Assembly (NCBI GenBank): GCA_045110285.1
Contig: JBGCGA010000044.1
Coordinates: forward strand, 1 to 64,000
Length of the DNA stretch: 64,000 nt
Source of the DNA: Putridiphycobacter sp045110285
Lineage (GTDB): Bacteria > Bacteroidota > Bacteroidia > Flavobacteriales_D > Crocinitomicaceae
Direction of reading: 5' to 3'
Positions 7,360 to 16,367 of this stretch are shown here, piece after piece; position 1 is the first letter of the stretch; each line of letters opens with the position of its first letter. The position numbers were made by a program, and so were the translations under genes. The notes below the pieces were generated by a model. The model did not search any database. It was not told the DNA's origin and saw only the letters and a program-made list of their open reading frames with translations.

Positions 7360-8292
7360 CTAAAATTTAGGATTGTATTTAATAACCTCAATCAATTCGA
7401 TATCGAACATTAAAGCTGAATAAGGCTCAATTGGTCCACTACCTTGCTCTCCGTATGCCAAGTTATAAGGAACAAAAAAACGGTATTTTGCGCCTTCTTG
7501 CATTAACATTAACCCTTCTGTCCAACCTTTTATTACTTGTAGCACATTAAATTTGACAGGAGCAGGAGCGCTAATAGAAGATTCAAATTCTTGGCCATCA
7601 ATAAATCGCCCCACATAGTGCACTGCAACAGAATCAACCGTTTTTGGTTTCGGACCTGATCCTTTATCGAAAATTTTATATTGTAAGCCCGACTCGGTTT
7701 CGATAATACCATCTTTTAATTTGTTTTTAGCCAAAAACTCTTCGCCTTTCTTTTTGTTAACCTGAGCATAATAAGCAGCGACATCAAATTGAGCATCTTT
7801 CAATTTATATGCGGTATTAGCATTTAAAAAACCATCCTCAATTCCTTTTACCAATGTAGCAGGAATGATTTCTTGATCAATTCCTCGACTGACAAAAGCG
7901 CTCACAAGTACTATGGCTTCATTCATTCCAATTGCATAACTCCCATCAGCAACTGACACTTTTGAGCTATCAACAGAGCCGTCCTCCTTCAAGTACAAGG
8001 CTAGTACAGAGTCCAATTCTTGTGTTTTTAACTGCAAAGGATTTGAAGCTAAATAATCAACCATGCCATTTTTAACTTGGTTTATATCAAACTTACCTTT
8101 TAGTTTATCGTTGGTATAAAAAACTCTTCCACCGGTCCCCTGATCGAGACCTATGGCGTAGCTAATTTTTTGAAAGTAATCTTCGAAGGTTACTACTTCA
8201 ATTGGTTTTTCGTCCAAGACACTTTCTTCATCTTCACTTTTGCAGGCAAAGAGAATAAAAGGCAGTACAAAAAACCAACTCCAAAACTTCAT
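7360..8292 (-). CDS. FKBP-type prolyl isomerase, lipoprotein
   Basis: A 310-residue envelope prolyl isomerase. The first 17 residues form a lipoprotein signal (FILFAC, lipidated Cys17) followed by an acidic KSEDEES linker, so it is anchored in a membrane facing the periplasm. Residues ~35-195 form a helical dimerisation-type region as in FkpA/Mip; the FKBP_C domain occupies ~195-305 with VAVHYVGRF, the VIKGWTEGL turn, FFVPYNLAYGEQG and IEPYSALMFDIELIEV, the complete active-site set. It starts 1 bp after the stop of the paralogous gene at 8294, and the two share domain order, so it probably arose by local duplication with gain of a lipoprotein signal. Confidence 0.88.
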   Translation of the reverse strand: MKFWSWFFVLPFILFACKSEDEESVLDEKPIEVVTFEDYFQKISYAIGLDQGTGGRVFYTNDKLKGKFDINQVKNGMVDYLASNPLQLKTQELDSVLALYLKEDGSVDSSKVSVADGSYAIGMNEAIVLVSAFVSRGIDQEIIPATLVKGIEDGFLNANTAYKLKDAQFDVAAYYAQVNKKKGEEFLAKNKLKDGIIETESGLQYKIFDKGSGPKPKTVDSVAVHYVGRFIDGQEFESSISAPAPVKFNVLQVIKGWTEGLMLMQEGAKYRFFVPYNLAYGEQGSGPIEPYSALMFDIELIEVIKYNPKF

Positions 8293-8293
8293 C

Positions 8294-8896
8294 TTATCCT
8301 TGAATTGAGATTAATTCTACATCAAAAATCAAAGCCATGTATGGCTTAATTGGTCCTTGTGGATGCGGACTAGCTCCGTAAGCTAAATTTTCAGGGATAT
8401 ATAATCGCCATTTACTGCCTGTTGGCATTAATTGCAAGGCTTCAGTCCATCCTTTTATTACTTGATTTACACCAAATGTTGCTGGCTCTCCTCTTTCGAG
8501 AGAGCTATCAAACACAGTGCCATCCGTTAGTGTGCCGTGGTAATGTACTGTTACTTGAGAATCAGCTACTGGCATAGCTCCTGAACCTTCAGTTACTACT
8601 TCGTATTGCAATCCAGAATCTAGCACATTAACACCATCTTTTTGAGCATTAGCCGATAAAAATGCTTCACCTTCTACTTTATTTGCAGCAAATTTCTCCT
8701 CATTTACAGAACTTAAATACTCTTGAATTTTTGCATTTGCCTCTTCAGGTGTCATTTTTAACTGTCCTCCCGAAAACACATCTTTTATAGCAGCTGAAAA
8801 GCTATCCATATCAATTGCATCTAAGTTTTGGCCCTGTAAACTTTGTCCTATACTCATGCCAACCCCATAGCTAGCATCTTTCATTAAATCACTCAT
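8294..8896 (-). CDS. FKBP-type prolyl isomerase (Mip/FkpA-like)
   Basis: A 200-residue prolyl isomerase. Residues 1-85 form the Mip/FkpA-type helical N-domain (DASYGVGMSIGQSL, a conserved feature of that domain); residues 95-200 form the FKBP_C domain with VTVHYHGTLTDGTVFDSS, QVIKGWTEAL and RLYIPENLAYG. No signal peptide is present, so unlike its neighbour it should be cytoplasmic. It is 11 bp downstream of pgk and 1 bp upstream of the lipoprotein paralogue, in one operon. Confidence 0.9.
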   Translation of the reverse strand: MSDLMKDASYGVGMSIGQSLQGQNLDAIDMDSFSAAIKDVFSGGQLKMTPEEANAKIQEYLSSVNEEKFAANKVEGEAFLSANAQKDGVNVLDSGLQYEVVTEGSGAMPVADSQVTVHYHGTLTDGTVFDSSLERGEPATFGVNQVIKGWTEALQLMPTGSKWRLYIPENLAYGASPHPQGPIKPYMALIFDVELISIQG

Positions 8897-8907
8897 TCAC
8901 TTTCTTT

Positions 8908-10104
8908 TTAATTATTTAATATTGCCGCTATTCCTGGCAATGTTTTTCCTTCTAAATATTCTAACATAGCTCCTCCCCCTGTAGATACATGGCTAACTTG
9001 CTTGCCTAAATCGAATAGATTAACTGCTGCTACGCTATCGCCGCCGCCAACTAAACTATATGCTCCTTTTTGAGTGGCTGCGGCAACACCTAAGGCTATT
9101 GCTTTTGTTCCATTCTGGAATTTTGCTAACTCAAAAACGCCCATTGGTCCGTTCCATAAAATTAACTTAGAGGTTAAAATTATTTCGGTAAATTCTTGAA
9201 TGGCCTTTTCTCCAATATCAAGTCCCATCCACCCATCAGGAATTTCACTTGTTGGACAAATTTTTGTTTGCGCATCATTTGAAAACTCGTCCGCTACAAC
9301 CGTATCAATTGGCAGCAAAATATTGACTCCTTTATTTTTCGCTTTCACTAAAATATTCGTAGCCGTTTCTAAATAATCATCTTCTATTAAAGAATTGCCA
9401 ACTGTTCCACCTTGCGCTTTAATGAATGTGTATGCCATTCCCCCACCAATAATCAAATTATCAACCTTATTTATCAATTGATTAATGATGGTTATTTTTG
9501 ATGATACTTTCGCTCCTCCCACAATTGCAGTTAATGGTTTTTCGATTGAATTTAAAACTTGGTCAACGCTTTTAATTTCTTTTTCGATTAAATAACCGAA
9601 CATTTTATCATTAGAAAAGAATTCAGCCACAACAGTTGTTGAAGCATGCGCTCGGTGCGCAGTTCCAAAGGCATCATTAACGTATACATCACCATGTTTT
9701 GCTAACTGTTCAGCAAAAGCCCGATCTCCTTTTTTTTCGGCGCCATGAAATCTTAAATTCTCTAGCAATAAAACTTCACCCGGTTTTAAGGCGGATGACT
9801 TTTCAAATGATCTTTCGCTGACACAGTCAGACGCAAATGCAATAGATTGCCCCAAAATTGATTCAATAGCTGAAACAATGTTTTTTAATGAATACTTAGC
9901 CTCAGGAATATTTTTTGGACGACCTAAATGCGACATCAGCACAACTGATCCTCCGTCAGCCAACACTTTTTTTATAGTTGGTAAAGCTGCAGTAATTCTT
10001 GTATTATCAGTTACTGCAAGTGTTTCCTTATTAAGGGGTACATTAAAATCTACACGAATTAATGCACGTTTTCCTTTAAAATTGCAAGTATCAATTGTAG
10101 CCAT
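8908..10104 (-). CDS. pgk: Phosphoglycerate kinase
   Basis: Catalyses 1,3-bisphosphoglycerate + ADP to 3-phosphoglycerate + ATP in glycolysis and gluconeogenesis. The 398-residue length is typical. Signatures: RVDFNVPL near residue 17, SHLGRP, the hinge-region RAHASTTV, GGAKVSSK, LILWNGPMGVFE and the C-terminal nucleotide-binding VGGGDSVAA plus STGGGAMLEYLEG. A -7 promoter element precedes it. It heads an operon with two FKBP isomerases and an unknown exported protein. Confidence 0.97.
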   Translation of the reverse strand: MATIDTCNFKGKRALIRVDFNVPLNKETLAVTDNTRITAALPTIKKVLADGGSVVLMSHLGRPKNIPEAKYSLKNIVSAIESILGQSIAFASDCVSERSFEKSSALKPGEVLLLENLRFHGAEKKGDRAFAEQLAKHGDVYVNDAFGTAHRAHASTTVVAEFFSNDKMFGYLIEKEIKSVDQVLNSIEKPLTAIVGGAKVSSKITIINQLINKVDNLIIGGGMAYTFIKAQGGTVGNSLIEDDYLETATNILVKAKNKGVNILLPIDTVVADEFSNDAQTKICPTSEIPDGWMGLDIGEKAIQEFTEIILTSKLILWNGPMGVFELAKFQNGTKAIALGVAAATQKGAYSLVGGGDSVAAVNLFDLGKQVSHVSTGGGAMLEYLEGKTLPGIAAILNN

Positions 10105-10131
10105 AGTCCTACTGTATATCTTTTAAAAATG

Positions 10132-10139
10132 CAAAGATA
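10132..10139 (-). promoter_or_regulatory. -7 promoter element of pgk operon
   Basis: Minus strand TATCTTTG (TAnnTTTG), 27 bp ahead of the pgk ATG. No clear TTTG at the normal upstream spacing. Confidence 0.45.
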
Positions 10140-10183
10140 ATAGGATATTGAGCCAAACCGAAATTCTTGACTTTTTTTATGAA

Positions 10184-11062
10184 TTAGTGTAAAATCATTT
10201 TCTGGCTGTGTACATGATTATTTACAAAAACAGACACTATATAAATACCATTCGGAATTTGATTTCCACTAATGATTTGGTGAAACTTGCCTTTGCTTTG
10301 AATACCTAAGGATGTAGATTGAATAGCTTGACCTGAGATAGACTGAACATTTACAAGTACATTCCTGGGCTGATTCAATTGGTAATCGATATGAATCTGT
10401 TGAGCTGCTGCATCCCAAAACACTCTGATTTTGTTAGGGTTTTCATCTATTGCACCAGTTGAAACTGGAACATTTGAAGTGATTAAAGCATCACCCATGT
10501 ATATTTTATCACCCGATTCTATTCCGTTTGCATTCGCTTTATTTACCGTATAAAACGCTCTTAAATCTCCTAAATTAGTACTGGGAGCTGTCCATTCAAA
10601 ATCAAATGTTGTCAATCCATTTGAGTTGGATTGACGGATGTATTCTCTTCCTGCAGCCAGCGCTGTACTTGTATTTGTTCCGTTAATAAATGAACCTGCC
10701 TTTTGATTATTTGCAGTTAAAATGGTTAGTTGAAAGCCGTTTTTGCTTCCCGAAGCAACGCTTATTTGCATTGGGTAAGTAACACCGGGAACGTAGCCCG
10801 TGTCTATAGCAGAAGATGTGTCACTCAAAAAAGTAACCACTCCCTGTGCCGACAATACACTTGAACCAATATGACAAAAAGTACACGTATTCTCACCGGG
10901 CGCCCCTGTTTTTCCGGTAGGAGGGTTTTGAGAAAAATTCACTATATCCGCCTGATTTGAGTAGACTGAAAGTATTGGAGTAGGCTGCTTTTTATGCGAA
11001 GTTAAAACGAACAGCACTAACCCTGTAAAAAATAAAATGATAGATTTTGTTTTAATAGCCAC
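10184..11062 (-). CDS. T9SS-sorted protein with choice-of-anchor V domain and CxxCH
   Basis: A 292-residue exported protein. After an N-terminal hydrophobic signal (IILFFTGLVLFVLTS) comes PPTGKTGAPGENTCTFCH (CTFCH at 60-64), the hallmark of the choice-of-anchor V / Reelin-like domain, which in Bacteroidota often carries one CxxCH. The C-terminal ~80 residues (NKIRVFWDAAAQQIHIDYQ to NGIYIVSVFVNNHVHSQKMILH) are a T9SS type A sorting domain, so the protein should cross the outer membrane and be attached to or released from the surface. It is the last gene of a four-gene operon, 5 bp after the haem-motif lipoprotein. Haem binding is likely but not proven by the motif alone. Confidence 0.78.
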   Translation of the reverse strand: MAIKTKSIILFFTGLVLFVLTSHKKQPTPILSVYSNQADIVNFSQNPPTGKTGAPGENTCTFCHIGSSVLSAQGVVTFLSDTSSAIDTGYVPGVTYPMQISVASGSKNGFQLTILTANNQKAGSFINGTNTSTALAAGREYIRQSNSNGLTTFDFEWTAPSTNLGDLRAFYTVNKANANGIESGDKIYMGDALITSNVPVSTGAIDENPNKIRVFWDAAAQQIHIDYQLNQPRNVLVNVQSISGQAIQSTSLGIQSKGKFHQIISGNQIPNGIYIVSVFVNNHVHSQKMILH

Positions 11063-11067
11063 ACTTT

Positions 11068-11433
11068 TTAGTTATCCAATTTACCCTGTTCTATCCAACA
11101 CTCAAACTGTGCAATTAGTGAATCCGATAATTTCGGCCCACCTAGCGGCATGGCCTTTGCTCCTGGCGCATGACTAATCACCTCATAGATTAAATCTGCA
11201 TTATCTGCCACAATTTGATGATTGTCCCAATTGTATCCTCCAGCTCCGTCAGCATGGCAACCGGAAGTGTTACAAGACAGGTTAATTATTTCTTGAGCTA
11301 TAAAATTATTATAAGAAACCGTATCTGAACAATTAGACTCCACCACCACTGGTTCTGGTGCCTTTAATTTTTTACACGAGACTAGAATTGCCGTTGTAAT
11401 AACTGCACTCAATACTATTTTTTTTACCATCAT
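11068..11433 (-). CDS. Cytochrome c-like lipoprotein with CX4CH motif
   Basis: A 121-residue lipoprotein: lipobox ILVSC with Cys20. The haem-type motif is CNTSGCH (54-60), that is CX4CH rather than CX2CH; the pattern is frequent in small Bacteroidota cytochrome c-like proteins that read SCxxxGCHxDG. The segment MPLGGPKLSDSLIAQFECWIEQG corresponds to the distal part of that domain, with a possible Met ligand in KAMPLGG. Its ATG overlaps the stop of the DUF5777 gene by 4 bp, indicating translational coupling. It is probably an electron carrier on the periplasmic side of a membrane. Confidence 0.72.
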   Translation of the reverse strand: MMVKKIVLSAVITTAILVSCKKLKAPEPVVVESNCSDTVSYNNFIAQEIINLSCNTSGCHADGAGGYNWDNHQIVADNADLIYEVISHAPGAKAMPLGGPKLSDSLIAQFECWIEQGKLDN

Positions 11434-12290
11434 ATTTTAAATTTTCTTGTGATTGAAAAACCAAGTCTGAATTCACCATCCAACCAATTTGAAGTAGTTG
11501 AAGGAATAAATAAATTTTCGTTTACACCTTGACTATTTGAAAACATAAACGTAAAAGTATGGCCACCTGTGAGTAATTCAAGTCCAAAAGTTAAAGGATT
11601 TTGGAAGTCTATCGCATCACCTCTGTTTAGAATATGATTGTATTCAGCCAGTAAACCAATTATTTGAGTGACCCTCACCCTTGCAGCTCCACCAACAAAA
11701 ACCAGCGTATTAACATCATTGTAGGCCACGAAATTTCGGTGATTTACACCGGCATTTAATTGAAGCGACAATCTATCACTAAACTTTCGCGTAGCAATAA
11801 GCTGATGTGTATAAATAAAACGGCTGGTAAAATCTGGATAAGCATTTTCAGCTGTAACTGTTGTTGAAGCAGCAGCATAAGGCAAGCCAAAGGACGATAC
11901 AAAAACTAACGACAGTGGATTCAAATTACTTTGATGCAGAATTCTATACTTGGCATAGCCATCTATTAACTGAGTAATGGCTCCAAAACCTTTATTTCTG
12001 GCTAAGCCTATGTTTAAATTGTTAGTGATTCCATATTCAAAACCAATTCTTACATCTGCTAAATTATCCAATCCAAATGCTCTTGAAAAAGCACCAGGAC
12101 CTGCCATATCTCCAAATTTATGAGCAATGATAAACTCCATCTGACGTTTATAAAGCATTTCAGCAGAATGATTGTTCAAGACTCGGGTTCCTTCAAAAGT
12201 ATCCCATACTTTTTCTTCTTTTACTTCCGATTCTTGACAAAAGGCAAAATTTGTGGAAAAAACCACAACCATAATTAAAAATTTCTTCAT
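11430..12290 (-). CDS. DUF5777 family outer-membrane beta-barrel protein
   Basis: A 286-residue protein with signal peptide (MKKFLIMVVVFSTNFAFCQ) and the DUF5777 signature WDTFEGTRVLNNHSAEML, followed by MEFIIAHKFGD and alternating barrel strands. The end ITRKFKI is a typical final strand. DUF5777 barrels are Bacteroidota outer-membrane proteins often encoded beside c-type cytochromes and YceI proteins, here with cytochromes on both sides. It starts 1 bp after the stop of the 342-residue cytochrome. A role as the membrane-spanning part of an electron or small-molecule conduit is an inference. Confidence 0.82.
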   Translation of the reverse strand: MKKFLIMVVVFSTNFAFCQESEVKEEKVWDTFEGTRVLNNHSAEMLYKRQMEFIIAHKFGDMAGPGAFSRAFGLDNLADVRIGFEYGITNNLNIGLARNKGFGAITQLIDGYAKYRILHQSNLNPLSLVFVSSFGLPYAAASTTVTAENAYPDFTSRFIYTHQLIATRKFSDRLSLQLNAGVNHRNFVAYNDVNTLVFVGGAARVRVTQIIGLLAEYNHILNRGDAIDFQNPLTFGLELLTGGHTFTFMFSNSQGVNENLFIPSTTSNWLDGEFRLGFSITRKFKI

Positions 12291-12291
12291 A

Positions 12292-13320
12292 TTAATTTGA
12301 TTTATTTAGGGATATATAGGACAGTAAATCTAACAATTGTTCCTTGCTCATTTTCTCTAATGGGTACTGCGGCATGTACTGCTTTTTTCCAGCAATTGCA
12401 TAAGTACCTTTTCGCACTAAGTAAGGCACAGAAAAATGATTGTGTTTTGATATTTGCGATTCCAGAAAGTTAAGCGTTAAATTGTCATCATTAAATTCAA
12501 AACTGGCAACATTACTTCCTGTTCCATGACAATGTAAACAACCATTATTGAAAATATACTTGCCATTATCAGGATTAGCTTTGTAATTTTTCAGCTCAGG
12601 AATATCTGTTTTACCAAAAGTGGCATCATTTATTACATTGTACTTGCTTGCTAATAGCTTAATTGCCGCTTTATCTTTCTTAATTACATACTCCGCTAAC
12701 CTATCCATTTCTTTGGCAGTAATTTTTAAATCTTTTATTTGTAAGGAAATACTTTTCATGTAATGCAAGACAGATCTCACTTCCCAATTTTCGAGCAATC
12801 TACCCTGCGAACACTGAATCGCACAGAGTTGAATGGCGTTGACTAATGTATCTCTTGTCGGAGCAACTAAAGCTCCATATTTTTTAGCATAGTCACCATT
12901 ATACCAATGTTCCTTATTATACATCCCATAAAATGTAGAAGCAGGTAAAAAAGGTATATTTTTTTCCTTACTATATTTTAAACGCTCATTTGGGCTTTCA
13001 TCAGCCAAATTGTAAACTTCTGGTACTAAGTTGTGACAATCGACACATTCAAAATATTTAGATTGTTTTTTATTATTTGACCCTTCTACGAACCCAGTAG
13101 TAATTAATTCATACCCAATATGAGCTGAATCCGAGTCCAACTTCTCTATAAAATGGTTTGGCTTTTTTGCGCCAACTTTAAGCAAAACATCTGCTACGCT
13201 TAAATCCGAAACTAGCTTAGTATAATTTTCAACGACCCCTTTATTTGACCTTCCAGATATCAAAAAACTGGCTAGTGCAATTAAAAACACCAACGAAAGA
13301 AGACTTGTTTTTAAATTCAT
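12292..13320 (-). CDS. Di-haem c-type cytochrome
   Basis: A 342-residue exported protein with an N-terminal signal/anchor (residues 1-22). Two canonical haem motifs are present: CVDCH (92-96) and CLHCH (261-265). Between them NAIQLCAIQCSQGRLLENWE (CX3C, no His, 166-170) has the surroundings of a cytochrome c domain (SQGR, NWEVRSVLHYM) but lost the haem attachment His, so the protein looks like a three-domain cytochrome with a degenerate central unit. A Met ligand for the last haem is likely in KKQYMPQYPL. First gene of the cytochrome/DUF5777 operon, divergent from recG with a 59 bp gap. Confidence 0.8.
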   Translation of the reverse strand: MNLKTSLLSLVFLIALASFLISGRSNKGVVENYTKLVSDLSVADVLLKVGAKKPNHFIEKLDSDSAHIGYELITTGFVEGSNNKKQSKYFECVDCHNLVPEVYNLADESPNERLKYSKEKNIPFLPASTFYGMYNKEHWYNGDYAKKYGALVAPTRDTLVNAIQLCAIQCSQGRLLENWEVRSVLHYMKSISLQIKDLKITAKEMDRLAEYVIKKDKAAIKLLASKYNVINDATFGKTDIPELKNYKANPDNGKYIFNNGCLHCHGTGSNVASFEFNDDNLTLNFLESQISKHNHFSVPYLVRKGTYAIAGKKQYMPQYPLEKMSKEQLLDLLSYISLNKSN

Positions 13321-13334
13321 GGATTTGATTTTCT

Positions 13335-13342
13335 TATTTTTG
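13335..13342 (+). promoter_or_regulatory. -7 promoter element of recG
   Basis: TATTTTTG on the plus strand, 37 bp before the recG ATG, in the short divergent gap to the cytochrome operon. No TTTG at proper upstream spacing. Confidence 0.35.
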
Positions 13343-13379
13343 TGAAGTTAGGAATAAAAATTCGACATAGCCAAAATCA

Positions 13380-15482
13380 ATGTTAACATATTTTTTAGAT
13401 ACACCAATTGAATATTTGAAAGGCGTTGGTCCGCAAAAAGGAGATGTGCTGCGAAAAGAACTCGGGATTTTTAAATTTAGAGATTTACTCCTCTATTTTC
13501 CTTTTCGATATGTGGATCGGTCAAGCTATCAAACCATATATCAAGCTTCCAACTTTGAGGGCTATATGCAGTTAAAAGGAACCGTTTCAAAAGTTATTGA
13601 AGTTGGGAAAGGGAAAGGAAAAAGACTAACAGCACAATTTTCAGACAGTTCAGATTCAATTGAATTGACCTGGTTTAAAAGTGCTTCATTCATTAAAAAT
13701 TGGCTGAAACCGAATACCATTTATCGCGTGTACGGCAAACCAAAAAGATTTGGAACAAAGTTTAGTATTGCACATCCTGAAATGGAAGCAATTGAAAATA
13801 TTAAAGGAGAAGAACTAGGCTTGCAGCCAATTTACCATAGCTCCGATAAATTAAGTAAAAAAGGACTCCATAGCAAAGGCATTGAAAGTTTGATTAAAAA
13901 CCTTATTGCTGAATTGAAAACGGAAATACCTGACCCTCTTCCAACTTGGTTAGTTGACGACTTAAAATTAATTCCAAGACATAGAGGATTAACAGATATT
14001 CATGCTCCAGCATCATTGCAAGACGCCAAGAAAGCACAATGGAGAATTAAATTTGATGAACTATTTTTTCTGCAATTAGAATTATTAACAAGAAAAAAAA
14101 TTACTCAAAACAAAATTAGTAGCTATGCCTTTACTGAAATTGGAAAGCCATTTATAGAATTTTTCGAAAACCATTTACCTTTTGAATTAACAGGTGCACA
14201 AAAACGAGTTGTGAAGGAAATTAGAAAAGACATGTCTAATGGAAAACACATGAACAGGCTTTTGCAAGGTGATGTAGGGAGTGGTAAAACATTAGTTGCT
14301 CTCCTAACTGTACTTATTGCCATAGGAAATGGATATCAAACCTGCATTATGGCTCCTACTGAAATATTGGCAAATCAACATTTTGAAACCTTTAATGAGT
14401 TTTTAAAAGACATGCCAGTAAAAGTAGCATTGCTGACTGGGTCGTCTAAAACGGCAGCCCGAAAAAAATTACATGCAGGGCTAGAGTCAGGCGAAATTGA
14501 TATTTTAGTAGGTACTCATGCCCTAATTGAACCCAAAGTAAAATACAAAAACTTAGGACTGTCAATAATTGATGAACAGCACAGATTTGGAGTCGCTCAA
14601 AGATCTAAACTTTGGCAAAAAAACACAAAGCCTCCTCATATTTTGGTAATGACTGCAACGCCAATCCCTAGAACACTGGCACTCACCGTTTATGGCGATT
14701 TAGATGTATCGATAATAGATGAATTGCCTCCAGGTAGAAAAGCAATTGAAACCCGACACTACTTTGAAAGTTCACGTCTAAAGGTTTTTAAATTTATAGA
14801 AAATGAAATTGCCAAAGGCCGACAAGCTTATATCGTTTATCCGCTAATTGAAGAGTCTGAAAAAATGGACTATGCCAATTTAATGAGCGGCTATGAATCA
14901 ATTGAAAGGCGATTTCCTCGCCCAAACTATCAAGTAAGCATTGTTCATGGTAAAATGAAAGCTACCGATAAGGACTATGAAATGCAACAATTTGCTGCAG
15001 GAAACACACACATTATGGTAGCTACAACCGTTATTGAAGTTGGGGTTAATGTGCCAAATGCCAGTGTAATGATAATTGAAAGTGCTGAAAAATTTGGTCT
15101 TTCGCAGTTGCACCAGTTAAGAGGAAGAGTCGGCAGAGGTGCGAAACAATCTTACTGCGTTTTAATGACAGGTTATAAATTGGGTGAAAATGCAAAAAAA
15201 AGAATGGAAACCATGGTTAGAACAAATGATGGTTTCGAAATTTCGGAAGTGGACTTAAAACTGAGAGGGCCAGGTGACATCATGGGAACAAAGCAAAGTG
15301 GTATTCTAGATCTTAAATTAGCAGATTTAGGTAAAGATGGACAAATTGTGACCATTGCCAGGGAAAAAGCTAGAGCGTTATTTGAAAAAGATCCGAAATT
15401 GGAGTTAGCTGATCATCAACAAATCACAGAGATATTGAAGGACATTTTAAAATCAAAACCCAATTGGAGCAGAATTTCATAG
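13380..15482 (+). CDS. recG: ATP-dependent DNA helicase RecG
   Basis: Branch-migration helicase that remodels stalled forks and Holliday junctions. The 700 residues follow the RecG plan: N-terminal PLKGVGP-like segment (YLKGVGPQKGDVL), OB-fold wedge domain (~residues 60-150), Walker A GDVGSGKT (297-304), DEQH box (398-401), MTATPIPRT (motif III), VHGKM, TTVIEVGVNVPNA (motif V) and QLRGRVGRG (motif VI), then DLKLRGPGDIMGTKQSG. Start at 13380 gives the expected N-terminus. Monocistronic; it converges with the DUF5684 gene. Confidence 0.96.
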   Translation: MLTYFLDTPIEYLKGVGPQKGDVLRKELGIFKFRDLLLYFPFRYVDRSSYQTIYQASNFEGYMQLKGTVSKVIEVGKGKGKRLTAQFSDSSDSIELTWFKSASFIKNWLKPNTIYRVYGKPKRFGTKFSIAHPEMEAIENIKGEELGLQPIYHSSDKLSKKGLHSKGIESLIKNLIAELKTEIPDPLPTWLVDDLKLIPRHRGLTDIHAPASLQDAKKAQWRIKFDELFFLQLELLTRKKITQNKISSYAFTEIGKPFIEFFENHLPFELTGAQKRVVKEIRKDMSNGKHMNRLLQGDVGSGKTLVALLTVLIAIGNGYQTCIMAPTEILANQHFETFNEFLKDMPVKVALLTGSSKTAARKKLHAGLESGEIDILVGTHALIEPKVKYKNLGLSIIDEQHRFGVAQRSKLWQKNTKPPHILVMTATPIPRTLALTVYGDLDVSIIDELPPGRKAIETRHYFESSRLKVFKFIENEIAKGRQAYIVYPLIEESEKMDYANLMSGYESIERRFPRPNYQVSIVHGKMKATDKDYEMQQFAAGNTHIMVATTVIEVGVNVPNASVMIIESAEKFGLSQLHQLRGRVGRGAKQSYCVLMTGYKLGENAKKRMETMVRTNDGFEISEVDLKLRGPGDIMGTKQSGILDLKLADLGKDGQIVTIAREKARALFEKDPKLELADHQQITEILKDILKSKPNWSRIS

Positions 15483-15489
15483 TCTGCCA

Positions 15490-15539
15490 AAAAAAACGCC
15501 GCCAATTTATGAAACTGACAGCGTTATTTCAGGTTTCAT
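15490..15539 (-). terminator. Terminator region between recG and the DUF5684 gene
   Basis: ATGAAACTGA (15509-15518) pairs with TCAGGTTTCAT (15529-15539) with one bulged base. An alternative minus-strand hairpin pairs AACGC (15521-15525) with GCGTT (15495-15499) and is followed directly by a T run. It fits a terminator for the minus-strand gene ending at 15546. Confidence 0.45.
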
Positions 15540-15545
15540 CAAATT

Positions 15546-16241
15546 CTAAAAATCGTCTAAAACATCTTCACCGGCTGCTTTTAGATTAGTATCATGCTGT
15601 CCTTCCAAATATTTAGCATCTCCATATCCAAGTATTGACCAAAAAATAGGTGATAAAAAGATTAGACCAACTGTAAAACCCTCGTCTTTTCCAAAGTTTT
15701 TGGAAATAGCATTTAACATCATTATTGCGAAAACAATATTTGCAATTGGAATCAAAAACATAATAAACCACCACAAAGGTTTTTGAGCTACTTCTAAAAA
15801 TACTATGATGTTATAAATAGGGATTAAAAAAGCATACCCCGGTTTACCTGCCTTTTTTAGCGTATACCAAATTCCAGCCAACATTAAAATGTATAGCACA
15901 ACAACACATAAAATCAGAAACTGGATGAGTTGAGCTTGAAGCATATACCCCATAGCATCTGCTATGTAATCAGGGTAAAGTATAGCGGTCATTAATGTTC
16001 CTGCTATCATGTATCCTACTGCAACTACTACACCTGCGCCCAAAGACTGACCAAATGAAACTACATTATGTTTTGTTTTAAGACGAGTTATAGCAATAAT
16101 AACACCTACAGCTGGAAACAACCATTGAGTAACAACAAAAAAACCGTAAGGTAGAGCTTCGGCTAAAACTGCAGATAGCAAAAGATGTACTAGCAGCAAG
16201 CCACCCATCCAAATTCCAAATTCTTTTAAAAATAATTTCAT
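15546..16241 (-). CDS. DUF5684 multi-pass membrane protein
   Basis: A 231-residue inner-membrane protein with about seven hydrophobic segments. The second half matches DUF5684: WYTLKKAGKPGYAFLIPIYN, then KPLWWFIMFLIPIANIVF and a final FLSPIFWSILGYGDAKY. In Bacteroidota this domain is often found next to or fused with signal peptidase I, but no lepB is beside it here. The N-terminal half (residues 1-110) is a separate four-helix unit I do not recognise. The short tail is soluble and acidic (GEDVLDDF). Function unknown. Confidence 0.75.
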   Translation of the reverse strand: MKLFLKEFGIWMGGLLLVHLLLSAVLAEALPYGFFVVTQWLFPAVGVIIAITRLKTKHNVVSFGQSLGAGVVVAVGYMIAGTLMTAILYPDYIADAMGYMLQAQLIQFLILCVVVLYILMLAGIWYTLKKAGKPGYAFLIPIYNIIVFLEVAQKPLWWFIMFLIPIANIVFAIMMLNAISKNFGKDEGFTVGLIFLSPIFWSILGYGDAKYLEGQHDTNLKAAGEDVLDDF

Positions 16242-16367
16242 AGTTTATAAATTTTAGTTCTCTGCTAAACTACTTGTAAACAACCTAAAAACTATCGTTC
16301 ATTTGGGTGATTTTTGAACATTTTATTGTTTAGAGTGAAAGTTACTCAACTAAAAAAAAATGTTTTA

